Source: Neocallimastix lanati (nom. inval.) | Taxonomy: Eukaryota > Neocallimastigomycota > Neocallimastigomycetes > Neocallimastigales > Neocallimastigaceae | DNA length: 32,500 nucleotides | Assembly (NCBI GenBank): GCA_016946835.1 | Contig: JACVTC010000005.1 | Coordinates: forward strand, 2,142,501-2,175,000 | Direction of reading: 5' to 3' | Part shown: positions 1-11,680 of the stretch, piece by piece | Numbering within the stretch: the first letter of the stretch is position 1 | Layout of the letters: the number at the start of each line of letters is the position of its first letter | Program-made: the position numbers and the translations under genes | Notes under the pieces: generated by a model | Database searches by the model: none | What the model was told of the DNA's origin: nothing | What the model saw: only the letters and a program-made list of their open reading frames with translations

Positions 1-356
1 AAGAGATATTTTTAGATACATCTAAAATAAATGGTGTAATAATATTAAATACTTAGTTTTAAGGGGTGATTATTAGATTTACAAATATATTAAAGAAATT
101 ATTTTAATAATATTTAAAATTGAATTAAAGATGAAATGAATATAAAAACAAAAATTATTTTTAATCATGTAAAATTAAAGGTGTTAATTTAGAATAGAAA
201 TAACTAATAGTTTAATAATATCAAGTTAATATTGTAAAAGAGGATAATTATATATACATATCTTCACCAGTAAACCAATTTATTCATTATATAATAATGA
301 ATAAATTATTTTATTATATAAATAATTTATGTAATAAAATAATAAACCAATTTATT

Positions 357-401
357 CATTCCCCTCCCCTTAAACCTAGTTGGTTTAAAGGGAGGGGAAT
401 G
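357..401. repeat. GC-rich perfect-looking hairpin (20-bp arms, 5-nt loop)
   Basis: The left arm at 357-376 (CATTCCCCTCCCCTTAAACC) and right arm at 382-401 (GGTTTAAAGGGAGGGGAATG) are reverse complements with one mismatch, around the 5-nt loop TAGTT. The stem contains a CCCCTCCCC/GGGAGGGG block, while the surrounding kilobase is almost pure A/T. A 17-bp direct repeat AAACCAATTTATTCATT occurs at about 273-289 and again at 344-360, where it runs into the left arm. Its role is unknown; a transposon end, a small MITE core or a structured RNA element are possible. Confidence 0.85.
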
Positions 402-508
402 TTAGAGTATATGAAATCTATAAAAAATTCGATTCAAATGTATTGAAACCTATATTGTAATATATAAAATGTATAAGCCACAATGTATTAATATATAAAA
501 CATTTCAT

Positions 509-655
509 TTAGAATAATTAAATGCTAGTGACTCTATCATAATAATAAAATTAACCTAATTATAAACCAAAAAATTTAAAATAATTAAATGCTAATAACT
601 TTTTTTTATCATAAATTATAATAATAAAATTGACATAATTATAAACCAAAAATTC
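509..655. repeat. Diverged tandem duplication, about 70-80 bp unit
   Basis: Two adjacent units share the order AATAATTAAATGCTA, then ATCATAATAATAAAATT, then TAATTATAAACCAAAAA. The first is at about 509-574 and the second at about 576-655. The second unit has gained a poly-T stretch in the middle. This looks like local duplication in AT-rich DNA with no coding content. Confidence 0.7.
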
Positions 656-1142
656 CTAACTTTTAATAATATTATTATTATTTTATTATTATTATTATTA
701 TTTTTTTATTATTATTTATTATTTATTATTTATTATAATTATTGGTATAATTATTATTTTATTATTTTATTATTATTATTTTGTTATTGTTTATGATTAT
801 GATTTATTACATAAATTATTTATATAATTATTTCTATTTTGTACAATGTAAAACGTATCATATCGTAATGTATTTGAATTTTTAATTAATAATTATAAGT
901 TAATTTTTTTTATATTTATTATTTATTATCAATTTATTAATATATACTATTTATTATAATTTTTATTATATTATTATTTACATTCACATATATAGTATTA
1001 TTTATGGTATTATTTATGGTATTATTTATTATTTATTTATTATTAATTATTTATATATTTATTATTTATTATTCCATTATTTAAATATTTATAATTTATT
1101 ATTCCTTTATATATATATTTACTATTTATTATTTATTATTCC

Positions 1143-1340
1143 TTTATTTATTAATAAATTTTATTTATGCTATATTTATTTATTTACTATTTATTTATTA
1201 ATTTACTAATTTATTTATATAATGAAAATAGTATTATTTATTATTTATTATTTATTTATTAATAAAATTTATTTATGTTATATTTATTTATTTACTATTT
1301 ATTTATTAATTTACTAATTTATTTATTTTATATAATAAAA
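1143..1340. repeat. Tandem duplication, about 108-bp period
   Basis: The segment beginning TTATTTATTAATAAA at about 1143 recurs at about 1251 with nearly the same downstream text, including ATTTATTTATTTACTATTT and TTAATTTACTAATTTATTTA. It is AT-rich minisatellite-type DNA with no coding potential. Confidence 0.65.
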
Positions 1341-2861
1341 ATAGAATTAAAATAATAATTAATGACAATACTATAATGATATGTACATTATTTTTGTATC
1401 TTTTTATGTAGATGATATACATTTATGTAATATGTTATATAAAAACTTTCAATCATTAAGATTTTATATATAAATATCATTAATTAATAAAGATATATTT
1501 ATATTTATAAATATAATTTATTAATTTTTTTTACAAATATATATAAAAAGTTATAATATTTAATATATTATATATTATATATATAATATAAATCTAATAT
1601 ATAATAAATAAAAATTTAGCTGTCATCTTTTTTTTTTTTTTTTTATTTTATTTTATTTTATAAAAACATAAATAAATTATATAATCATTATATATAAGAA
1701 TATAATTATTTTGCCTAATAAATTAATATGGATTAACTCTTTAATAAATTAAAAAAAATCAAAAAAAGAAAAGATTAAAAATAGTTTGATAATTAACCAA
1801 TGAAATTGAAGAAACTTTAATTATTTTATTTTAAATGATATCCAGAAATGTTTTAATTTTAAGAAAATAAAAAATAAAAAAATGACAACAACAAAAAAAA
1901 AAAAACTAATTTTTATTATATAATATTAATATATTAATATTTATTTTATATTATAAATATATTATAATATAATTAAATATATTTAATTATTTATCAGTAT
2001 ATATAATATTTAATAGTAATTAAATTAAATGTATTAAATTTTTTTAATAAATAAAATAAAATAAAATAAAATAAAAAATTAAAAAAAAAAAAAAATGAAA
2101 TGAAATGTATGACAATTTTTATGTATATATATATAACAGATATAATAGATATTAAAGTTGGATTAATATAATATAATAAAATTAAATATAATTTTATATT
2201 CAAATTTATTGTAACATTAAAAAAAAAAAAAAAAAAAAAGGAAAAAGGAAAATGGAAAAAGTAAAAAAATTTGACATTCATTTAGTAAAAAAAAAAAGAA
2301 AAAAATAATAATAATAATAAATAGTAATAATAATAATAATTAAAATAACAATATAATAATTATGTAAAAAAAAATAACAAATAATAATAAATAATAAATA
2401 ATAAAAATAGAAGATTTTATATTTTTTTTATTTTTTAATTTTTTTTTTTTTTTTTTTTTTTTTTATTTCATTTATTTTAAATCAATACTTTTTTTAAAAG
2501 TAAACAAGTTGATATATCAATTATTATTCTTTATTATTATTAATAAAAAATATTTTTTTTGTTATATTATAATATTATTATATATATATTTATATATACT
2601 TTTCAATAGATAATAATAATAATAAATAATAATAAATATAATAAGTAAAAGTAATTATAATTTAACATAATTATAAGAATTTGTAAAATATATATATTCA
2701 ATTATAAAAACATTAACAAGATAAGAAATAAAAAATACCATTTATAATAATTTTTAGAACAAAAAAAAAAAAAATTATAATACAATAAATAATAATATAA
2801 TAATTAGAAATAGAAAATATTTAAACTTTACAATAATAATAATTTTTTTTTTTTAAAAAAA

Positions 2862-3787
2862 ATGAGTTCTAACTTAAATTTAAAAGAATCTGCTGATGTT
2901 TCCTCTCAAAACATTTATAATGTCGCCAACGAATCTTCAAACTATTTATTGGATAGCACTAGTGAAAAATCTAAAAATAGTTCTAACCATTTAAATGTTA
3001 AAAACACTAAAGGTTCTTCTAGTCGTCGCGGTAGTATCCATTCCATAACGGATAACCCATATACCTCGGAACCTGAATTTATCGATATTAAAACGGATAA
3101 ACCTAGTGAGCCTGAAAACCATGTTGACTTCAAAAAATTTTCCCCTTCCTCTTCTCCAGTTACAGATAGATCTTCTTACTTCCAAAGTGAAGCCTACAGT
3201 CGTTCCAACGGCGGTCAAATTAAGAATTTTTATAATGATATCTGTATTCCTTTGGAAAAAATTAATGGTTCAGATAATCTTGAGGACTTCTATAAAATTA
3301 ACTATGAAAAATTTCAACATTATTGTGATAAACCTGGTAAGGTAAAATCTATGGCTTTTAAAAATACTGAGTTGGATAATATTCGTAGACGTAAGCCAAG
3401 CGTTAGAACGAATAGTTTGGATAGTTATATAAGTGTAACATCATCAACAAATAATGAAAAAAGTAGTCATCTTCGTAAACGTAAATCTAATTATAGAGGA
3501 AATAGTTTAAATAATTTAGAAAATAGTAGTACCCATAATATTAATAATAATAATAATAATAATAGTATAAAAAATAATTCCCTTCTTTCTAGTGCTATTC
3601 AAGAAATTAGTAAAATAGATGTAAGTTTTTTTTAATAATATTATTATTATATTTTTGGTATTATAAATAATTCTATTTTTTTGTTTTTATTTTTTATTTT
3701 TTATTTTAATTTTTTTTTTCTTCTTAATAATAGAAATAGAAAATTAATACATATAAATTAAAAATTAAACATAATAATAACAACAAC

Positions 3788-3830
<43 letters not shown>

Positions 3831-4284
3831 CTTATAATATTAATAAATAAATAAAATATATTTATGTTATTTTTATTTATATATAAATTTTTATATCTCT
3901 AATAAATAGAGTACTAGAGAAAGAATTTCATTTTACTGTAAAGATGATAAAAATAAATGCCATATTCAACGCATTAATACCTTCCAACAGTTAAGACCTG
4001 TAGAAAATGTTCCTATAAGTGAAACAATGAAGAAAAAATTCTTCTGGATTGATGTATTGAAACCAACAAAAGAGGAAATCGCTGTTTTATCAGACGTAAA
4101 TATATTATAGTATATTAATGCGAAGGGGAAATTATATTATTGATCAATTGAAAAAAAAATAATAAAATAAAATAAAATAAAAGAAATAATAAAAAAAGAT
4201 TAACTATAATAATAATAATAATAATAATAATAGTAACCATAATTCTAATATATAATATATATATATAAATATTTATATAATTTT

Positions 4285-4318
<34 letters not shown>

Positions 4319-4714
4319 ATATTTATTTACTTAAAAAAAAAAAAAAAATAGGTTTTTGGTATTCATCCTTTAACTGTAGAAGATATGGAGTATGACGATA
4401 CAAGAGAAAAAATAGAAACCTTCATCAATTACTATTATATTAATATTAACTCCTTTGAGGAAAATTCTTCCTCTTTTGAAATTCTTCCTATAAACGTTTC
4501 CGTTCTGGTATTTAAGAATTTCGTTTTATCTGTAAGTTTTTTTTTTTTTTTTTTTTTTTTTATCGTAAAATAATTTATTAATAATAAATAATAAATAATA
4601 AATAATAATTAGTAATTAAAATATTATTATATTTTTAATTATTTTAATTATTATTATTATTATTACTATTATTTTTATTATTATTTATTGTTGTTTTTTA
4701 AAATATAATGTAAT

Positions 4715-4747
<33 letters not shown>

Positions 4748-5811
4748 TTTGAATATAACTTTACTAATAATTTTTATTATTTTTTCATTTTAATTTTTTT
4801 TTCTTCATCAAATAAATTAATAAAAAAAAAAATTGAAAATAAAAATAAAAATAAATACTAGTTCCATAATAAACCAATTCAACATACCGACCATATACTC
4901 ACAAGAATGGCCCAACTTAGTGCCTATGATTTCGAATTCAATGGTGATTGGATCGCTTACGCTCACATCGATGATAGTAAATATTTGATTATTAATAATA
5001 ATAGATAAAGCTTCTAGTTTTATTTTTATTTTTATTTTTATTTATCTTTTATTTATTTACTTATTTATTATTGTCATTGTTATTATTATTATTTATTATT
5101 ATTAATGTTTAAATTATAATATTATTTATAATTATTAATATTTATATTATATAATTTAAAAATATAAATATTTATTTTTTTTTATTTTATTTTATTTTAT
5201 TTTTATTTTTTTTTTTAAAAAATTTTTTAATAATATTTTCATTTTTATATATAGTTTCCGATTCCTTCTATCCATACATTAATAGTGCTGAAATTGATGT
5301 TAATACCATTGATGAGTTGGTTCTTATCTTAAAGGAATCAGAAAAGAATGATATGCTTCGTCGTATTGGTGAGGCTCGTAAACGTGTGACCGCCTTATTG
5401 AGACTGGTAACTGATAAATCTGAAATAATAAAAAATTTAATAAAGCGTATCAATACCCTCACGCCAAATTCAAATAACTTATTGTATTTGAGTGATGTAC
5501 AGGATCATGTGATTACCATGGTTCAAAATTTACATCATTTTGAGGAAACGTTAATACGAGCTCACTCTAACTACTTGGCTCAAATTAATATTGAAATTAC
5601 CTTGGCTACCAACGACACCAATGATATCGCTAATAAATTATCGGTTTTGGGTACCGTCTTCTTACCTCTTAGTCTTATTTCAGGTAAAAAGAGAAAGAAA
5701 AAAAAATTATATATATATATGTAAAAAAGAAGATTTTAATTAAAATTAAATTGTTTTTATTACTAATAATTTTTATATATTTTTATATTTATTTATATTT
5801 ATTTATATATG

Positions 5812-5842
<31 letters not shown>

Positions 5843-5996
5843 TTTAAAAAAAAAATTAGGTATGTGGGGTATGAACGTTTTAGTACCAGGTCAAGTCTAT
5901 ATGGATTCCTTGATACCTTTCTTCATTATTTGTTTAGCTATGGTGGTCATTACTGTCATAAGTATTATCATTTCCAAACGTTTAGGAATGATTTAG
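2862..5996 (+). CDS. CorA-family Mg2+ transporter, Alr1/Mnr2-like, six exons
   Basis: The gene encodes a divalent-cation channel that should move Mg2+ across the plasma or vacuolar membrane. Exons are 2862-3620, 3910-4095, 4352-4531, 4862-4976, 5255-5683 and 5860-5996. All five introns (289, 256, 330, 278 and 176 bp) are GT-AG, and the frame stays open to the TAG at 5994, giving 601 residues. Residues 1 to about 255 are Ser/Asn-rich and probably disordered, with RRRKPS and RKRKS patches. The soluble CorA domain follows, with the family hallmarks FWIDVLKPTKEE, FGIHPLTVEDMEYDDTREKIE and a long helical stretch ending in LHHFEETLIRAHSNYLAQIN. The first membrane helix runs into GMWGMNVLVPGQ, with the pore motif GMN at 560-562. 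A second helix covers about 574-595, and the protein ends five or six residues later. GMN followed by a VPGQ loop and a long N-terminal tail fit the fungal Alr1/Mnr2 branch. Whether it acts at the plasma membrane (Alr1-like) or vacuole (Mnr2-like) cannot be told. The start is the first ATG of the open frame, after a poly-T/poly-A leader. Confidence 0.93.
3621..3909 (+). other. Intron 1 of the CorA-like gene, with an (AAT)n microsatellite
   Basis: The donor is GTAAGT and the acceptor ATAG. The intron is phase 0, between codons for KID and STRERISFYC. It contains an AAC/AAT triplet microsatellite at about 3778-3829. Removing it joins the Ser/Asn-rich N-terminal region to the first conserved block of the CorA domain. 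Confidence 0.88.
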
Positions 5997-7409
5997 ATGC
6001 TAATAAAGAAAAATTGATATCTTTTATAAAACAAAAAAACAAAAAAACAAAAAAACAAAAAACAAAACAGAAAAAAAAAAAAAAAAAGATGAAAGAAAAG
6101 AAAAATCAAATATAAAATATATGCTATTTTTATAATTGAATAAATTTATTAAAAGTTATATGAATCATAATATTATGCTATATATATAAAATGAAAGGAA
6201 GGAAGAAATCAAATATATATAATTTTTTATATTTGAATAAATTTATTAAAAGTTTTATGATTCCATAATATAGTATTTATATAAGAGATAAATGAAAGAA
6301 AAAGAAAAGAAAAAGAAAAGAAAAGAAAAAAAAAGTTTAAGATAACAAATGAAAGAAAAATGAAAAAAAAAAAAAATAAATAAATAATTTATTTATTATT
6401 ATTTTTTTTTTCAACCAAGCAAAATGAAAACTAAAACTAAAATAAGCAAGAAAACAAGGAAGAAAACAAGGAAGCAAACAAACAAACAAAAAAAGATATC
6501 AAAAATTGATTAAAAACTAACAAAAATATATTTTTTATTTTTAAATTGAATATAATTTTTTATTTAAATATATATCAACCAATATGATCAAAATTATCAA
6601 AAAGAAAAGAAAAGAAATTGAAAAACAAAAAACAAAAAAAAAAAAAAAAAAGAAAAAGAAAAAAAAAAAGAAAGAAAAGAAAAGAAAAGAAAGAAAGAAA
6701 ATAAGAAAAAAAAAAAAAAGATAATTAAAGAATTCTATCATAATAGAAAAGAATGAAGGAAAAAAAAATAGAAATAGAAATAGAAATAGAAATATATATA
6801 TAAATAGGTATTTTTATTTATATATATTTGTGTTGGGAAATTAATAATGTTTAATTTATAATGTAATACTTTTTAATAATTTCTTTTTATTAAATTATTA
6901 GTTTTATTATTTTATTTTATTTATTTATTTTTTTTTTTTAAAAACAAAAAAAAAAAAAAATTCATATCCTTTTTTTCCTATCATTATTATTTTTCTTTTC
7001 TTTTCTTTATATATATATTTTTTTTTTATTTTATACATATATATATTTTTTTATATATTTTTTAATGTATAATTTTATATTTAAATTTTATAAAAAAACA
7101 AATTTATTTTATTAATATTACATATTATCTTATTTTGATTTTTAATAATAAAGTTGTTAATTAAGTTTTATTTATATGTAATTATTACTATTTTTTTTTT
7201 TTTTTTTTTTTTTTTTTTGTTTCATTTTTGTTTTATTTATGTTATTATATTATATATAGAATTATTATATTTATATATAATAATTCTATTTATATACACT
7301 ATATATACATATATTTTTATAAATATATATACTAGATATATTTTTCAAATTATTTATAATATTTTTTTTTTTTATTATATATATCAACATAATTTTTAAA
7401 TTAAAATAA

Positions 7410-7446
<37 letters not shown>

Positions 7447-7500
7447 TTTTTTTTAAATTGTGTATCATTTTATTTTTCTTTCTTTTATTCATGCATCATT
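5997..7500. other. Intergenic region, purine-rich then AT-rich
   Basis: From about 6010 to 6780 the plus strand is dominated by A with G and C interruptions (AAAAC, GAAAGAAAAG and AACAAGGAAG repeats). After that it becomes mixed AT with long T runs. The open frames at 6541-6741 and 7154-7492 encode only F/L/I/Y runs and are not credible. The 3' untranslated region and polyadenylation region of the CorA-like gene should lie at the left edge. Confidence 0.75.
6089..6300. repeat. Two-copy tandem repeat, 97-bp period
   Basis: GAATAAATTTATTAAAAGTT occurs at 6138 and again at 6235. In both copies it is preceded by a GAAA-rich segment and TCAAATATA, and followed by TATGAATCATAATAT-type text. The repeat lies just downstream of the CorA-like stop codon. 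Confidence 0.75.
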
Positions 7501-7559
7501 GATATTTATTGTATTCTATATTGAATCAGGTTTTTTTTTTTTTTTTAATAATAATAAAA

Positions 7560-8271
7560 AAAAAAAAAAGTATATTATACATACAGAAAGATAAGAAAGA
7601 TATAGATATAGATATAAAATCATTTATTAATGTATATTCTATTTCAAAAGATTTAAATATTCCTCCATTGTCAGCTAAGTGTGCTTTGTCTCAAGTCAAA
7701 TGTTTTGATAAATTGGAAAGATTCAAATTGTATTAATTTCCTATTTAGTTAATAATATTCCAAAATCTAGAAAATATTCATGGACGAAAGAAAGTAGAAC
7801 TCTTAAACGTAAACTAGAGAAAAGAGGTAAATAACGGTAATAAAATCAAGGAATTTTTATTGGAAAAGAGATATGAATATCAATTCTATATAAAACTGAA
7901 TTTTATGATAAAAAACAGTTTCGAAGAAACATCAAATTTTATAAAACTTTGTTTTGAATATCCTGATCTTTCTATGTGGTTTCTGTTGGCTAGATTGAGA
8001 GCACGAAGCCGGATATATAGATTAGATGCTAGAATTGCTAAAGCTGCAAAAAATAATAGATCAAATGTGTCCTAATTTTTTTTTGTCCCTGTTGTAAAAG
8101 TAATAAACAATGGATAAGGCATTGGTTAATGGATTGTTCCATTTTTCAATCATATTCGTAGTAAAGTTAATGATAAAATTTTTATTTTTATATAATGCTT
8201 TTAACCGTGGCAACCTAACAAAATGATATTTGTTAATAGTAATAATGATAATAGCAACAGTAATAATAGTA

Positions 8272-8309
<38 letters not shown>

Positions 8310-8720
8310 TATTGTAATATTAGTAATAGTATTATTAGTAATGTTAGTAATAGTATTGAAAATAATGTGTATGTTGATTCTAGTGTGTGTAAAAAAGTGT
8401 TTTAATTTCCTTCTTGGTGGCAGAAGTATTAATAATAGTACAAGGGAATGGAAGGATCTATTTAAGTGCCAGATGAAATCAGGTGCTTATTCTGATTACT
8501 CCATTCTTGGTTGGTTACTGCGGCTCTTCTTCAATCGATTATACCTATTGCTATTGACCAGCAAATGGTCTTTGTTCAATAAGGTTCAAATGAAATCGTA
8601 CTGCTACTACCAAGAGCGTCAATGCTGAAGAAACAGTTAAGATAGGTTAGTAGGGCTAGCGTAACCAACCAATGAAGATCATAATTTTGTATCTTAAAAT
8701 TATGATTAACATTGTGAAGT
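7560..8720 (+). pseudogene. Degenerate LINE-like reverse transcriptase, C-terminal part (copy 1)
   Basis: This is a decayed non-LTR retrotransposon fragment. Readable pieces, separated by frameshifts and stops, come in a sensible order. First, near 7650-7725, is SKDLNIPPLSAKCALSQVKC, the segment downstream of the reverse transcriptase core. Next, near 7750-7835, is a basic stretch (KSRKYSWTKESRTLKRKLEK). Then, near 7955-8050, is YPDLSMWFLLARLRARSRIY. A zinc-knuckle-like CPCCKSNKQWIRHWLMDC at 8084-8137 has the spacing C-X2-C-X8-H-X4-C typical of LINE C-termini. An Asn/Ser-rich tract follows (8223-8400), then FLLGGRSINNSTREWKDLF near 8403-8465. The catalytic reverse transcriptase core and endonuclease are absent, and the copy cannot be active. 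The match to copies at 9250-11680 and 20160-21420 supports a repeat family. The exact ends are uncertain. Confidence 0.75.
8084..8137 (+). other. CCHC zinc-knuckle motif in LINE copy 1
   Basis: The translated motif is C-P-C-C then eight residues, H, four residues, C (C-X2-C-X8-H-X4-C). This is the spacing seen at the C-terminus of many LINE ORF2 proteins. It is the most diagnostic single motif in the three related remnants. Copy 2 retains a weaker counterpart near 10678-10730 (CTIQEQCPCGYRK). Confidence 0.7.
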
Positions 8721-9249
8721 CAAAATTAATTATTATACTTCAGTATAAATAATGCCCTTGTGAAGTCTTAACAGATATTAATTAAATGAAACTAGAATAT
8801 ATTATACCATTATTTTATTTTATTTTGTGTTTTTTTTTTTTTATTTTTTATCTTTTTTTTTCTTTTTATTACATGTATTTTATCATTTTTATCATATATT
8901 TAATTAATAAAGATGAAAAGATGAAACAAGTTTGCTGCCGTTAAAAAAATATATATATATATATAAATAGATATAAATCTAAATAATATATAATATAAAA
9001 ATAAAAAAATATTTTTTATTTTTTTTTTTAAATATATAAATAAAAATAAAATGAAAAAAAAAGTATATACATATACATATATATATAAATATAAAAAATA
9101 TATAATATAAAAATATAATTTTTTTTTTTTTTTAAAAAATATATATAAAAATAAATTGAAAAAATTTTATTAGAAAAAAAAAATTTTTTTTTTTTTTTTT
9201 TTTTTTTTAATGATTGCTATTATTATTTATTTCTCATTAATATACATTT
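8721..9249. other. Spacer between LINE remnants
   Basis: The first part contains a short inverted repeat, CATAATTTTG/AAAATTATG, near 8680-8704, and a repeated TGTGAAGTC at about 8714 and 8761. The rest is poly-T, poly-A and AT dinucleotide runs. No gene is visible. Confidence 0.7.
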
Positions 9250-11103
9250 ACTAACAGCACCGTTCCAAACGTTCCAAACACAGAACCTATAGTTAGTATC
9301 AACTTTTGATCCTCTTTCTTGTGGTTCAGGAGAGAGAGTCTAGTGGATACCACAACTACCGCCCTATTTTTAAAGATGTTTCTTTTCTTTGTTTTGTTTT
9401 TATTTATATTTATTTATTTATTTATTTTTTTTAGATTTAACTGGTGTTCATGTTGCTTACTCATCGTACAACATCACACCGAAATTTTTTTTTTTTTTTT
9501 TTTTTATTTTTTTTTTTATTGCATTAAATTTTCAATGATTAATTAAAAAAATTTTTTTATTTTATTTTATTTTATTATTATTATTATTTTTTTTTTTTTT
9601 TTTTTATTTTTTTTTTTTTTTTTTTATTTTTTTTTTATTATTTTTTACTTTACTTAATCTTTTTACATACATTTTATTTTTATCTTTAAATTATATAATG
9701 CATTTTTTTTTATTTTTTTTTTTTTTATTTTGTTATTATTATTTTTATTTAATTATTTTTTTTTAATAAATTTAATACATAAAAATATATTCATTCTATT
9801 TAATAAAGCGCTGGAAGTGTATTCTCTTCCTAGTCTAAAAAGAAAAAAAAAATTATTATTAATTTAAATGAACAAAGACACTTAGTTATTACAGGATTAT
9901 ACACTGAATTGAAGGATTTTTCTAATGGGAATAGCTTCCGATCCTTTTATTGTGTGTTTCTAAAGAACTTAACCCACTCCTTCTCCTCTTTCGACGAAAT
10001 GTGCGATTGCTCAGGTATAGGTAATAATGTTTTTTAGAAAAATAAAAAAAAGAAAAAAAAAATGGAAAAAAAAAGAAAAAAAAACTTGAAATTGTACTAT
10101 CTCTCTCTCTCTTTTTTTTTTTTTTTTTTTTTTACTTAAAGAGATATATCACGTTGTTAGACTGTCCTACATGGAATAAAAAGAAAGTTAAAAAAAAAAA
10201 ACTTGAAATTGTATTATCTCTCTCTCTCTTTTTTTTTTTTCATTTTCTTTTTATTCCATGTAGGACGGTCTAACAACGTGATATATCTCTTTAAGTAAAA
10301 AAAAAAAAAAGTTAAATATAATTTTTTTTTTTTTAATAGACAAATTTAGATAAATTTCTATCATAACAAAAACAAAAAAAGTTAAATAAAATTTTTTTCT
10401 TGGATAGAGATATGTTAGGGGAAAAAAAATCAATCAATCAAGGCTAAAGGCTAAGACTTATAAAAAAAAATTTTTGAGAGAAAAAAAAAAATAAATAAAT
10501 TTGAGAGTACTTAAATAAAAAAAATTTTTTTTTGAGATCACTTAGAAAAATTTTTTTTTTTAAGTAATTCTGAATTCCTGAATATAGCATTGGTTTCTCG
10601 ATTGAGTACTTCATGCCAGATGTTGGATATTAAAAAAAAAAAAAATTCGATGCTCATTGTGATAGGATTTGAAGATGACTGTAATTGTACTATCCAGGAG
10701 CAGTGTCCTTGTGGTTATAGAAAATAAAAAAAAAAAAAAAAAAATAAAAAAAAATTAGTCATCCTCGATAGGAACATTGATTTTTCTAAATTCTATCTTT
10801 TTTTTTTTTTTTTTTTTTTTTTGGTGAATTTCGAATTGAAATATTTTATAGATATTTCATGAAAATTCTTTATGAAAAAAAAATATTGCTTTTAAATTAG
10901 CAAAAAATATTATTATTTTCCAATATCATATAGTAATGTAATCATTGCATTGGGATCACAGATATGAATGATGTTGAATCAAGTACTGATTTTTGATGGG
11001 AGTAACGAAGAGTATAATAATCATAATAATCATAATCATAATAATAATAATAATAATAGAAATAATATTCTTAATATTAGTAATTTTCTGAATAAAGAGT
11101 GTG

Positions 11104-11137
<34 letters not shown>

Positions 11138-11680
11138 ATATGGTACTGATTATATAACTTCCTTCTTGGTGGAAGAGATGTAGACCATTATTGATTTAAA
11201 TTATAAAAAAAAAAAAAAAAAAAAAAAGGAAAGGAATGGAATGGAATGTGTTTTATTTTAATAGTCCAAATCATTTCTGTTCTGAATGATTATTCTAAAC
11301 CGTTCATTCTTTGGTGTGTGTGATCTGAGGCTCTCTCTCTCTCTCTCTATTTACAAAAAATTAAACTACGCCAAGGGCTAAGTAATAGTAGTAGTACTCG
11401 AGAAAAGGTATTGCTATTCCCGGAAGGTATAATCCTAACCAATTCACTAGGAAATGTCAACGAACCCCGGGCGGGAAGGGGGGGAAATGCAGGGTAAGAT
11501 AAAGACAAAGTCAATAAACAGGGTTAGGGTCAATGTCTCTGAAGGAGATAGGAGAGATTAGAGAGATAGAAAGATAGAGAGAGAGAGAGGACCTTAATTT
11601 TTTTTTTTTTTTTTTTTTTCAAAGTGTCAATTCAAACCCTAATTCGGAAAATAAGAATTGAATAAGAATTTCCTTCCTTT
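9250..11680 (+). pseudogene. Degenerate LINE-like reverse transcriptase, C-terminal part (copy 2)
   Basis: This second decayed copy of the same family is longer and swollen by homopolymer and dinucleotide expansions. WFRRESLVDTTTT near 9320 resembles a W-F-R-R segment of copy 3. At about 9890-10020 the nucleotide text matches copy 3 closely (TCTAATGGGAATAGCTT, TTCTAAAGAACTT, GAAATGTGCGATTGCTCAGG). LNIALVSRLSTSCQMLDI near 10575-10630 corresponds to the WFLLARLRARS segment of copy 1. A Cys-rich piece follows near 10678-10730. An AAT-rich tract at 11017-11060 precedes TTCCTTCTTGGTGGAAGAGA (11160-11179), the counterpart of FLLGGR in copy 1. The 3' end shares AATTCAAACCCTAATT with copy 3. There are many stops and frameshifts, so no product is expected. 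The limits are approximate. Confidence 0.7.
10134..10296. repeat. 53-bp fold-back (inverted repeat) inside LINE copy 2
   Basis: Arms at 10134-10186 and 10244-10296 are reverse complements over 53 bp, with a single visible mismatch (ACTGTCC against GGACGGT). They are separated by a 57-nt loop. Flanking poly-T on the left and poly-A on the right extend the possible stem. The text AAACTTGAAATTGTAYTATC followed by a CT run also occurs as a direct repeat at about 10082 and 10199, so the arm was duplicated and inverted together with part of its flank. The near identity of the arms implies a recent event compared with the decayed LINE around it. Confidence 0.9.

Larger units (their letters stand above)
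1..2861. other. AT-rich intergenic region upstream of the CorA-like gene
   Basis: I see no convincing coding sequence here. The open frame on the minus strand at 1994-2281 encodes only F/I/Y/L runs from poly-A and AT repeats. The stretch is made of homopolymers, ATT/TTTA microsatellites and a few diverged direct repeats, annotated separately. The only G/C-rich object is the hairpin at 357-401. The last few hundred bases are presumably promoter and 5' leader of the gene starting at 2862, but no specific element can be identified in such biased DNA. Confidence 0.8.

Noticed and set aside
1994-2281. 95-codon minus-strand open frame rich in Phe, Ile and Tyr
   Set aside because: It is translation of poly-A and AT-rich DNA with no domain or exon-like composition.
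5864-6115. Open frame of 83 codons overlapping the last CorA exon and ending in Lys/Gln runs
   Set aside because: The spliced frame through GMWGMNV and the second helix is clearly correct; this other frame runs into an A-rich tract.
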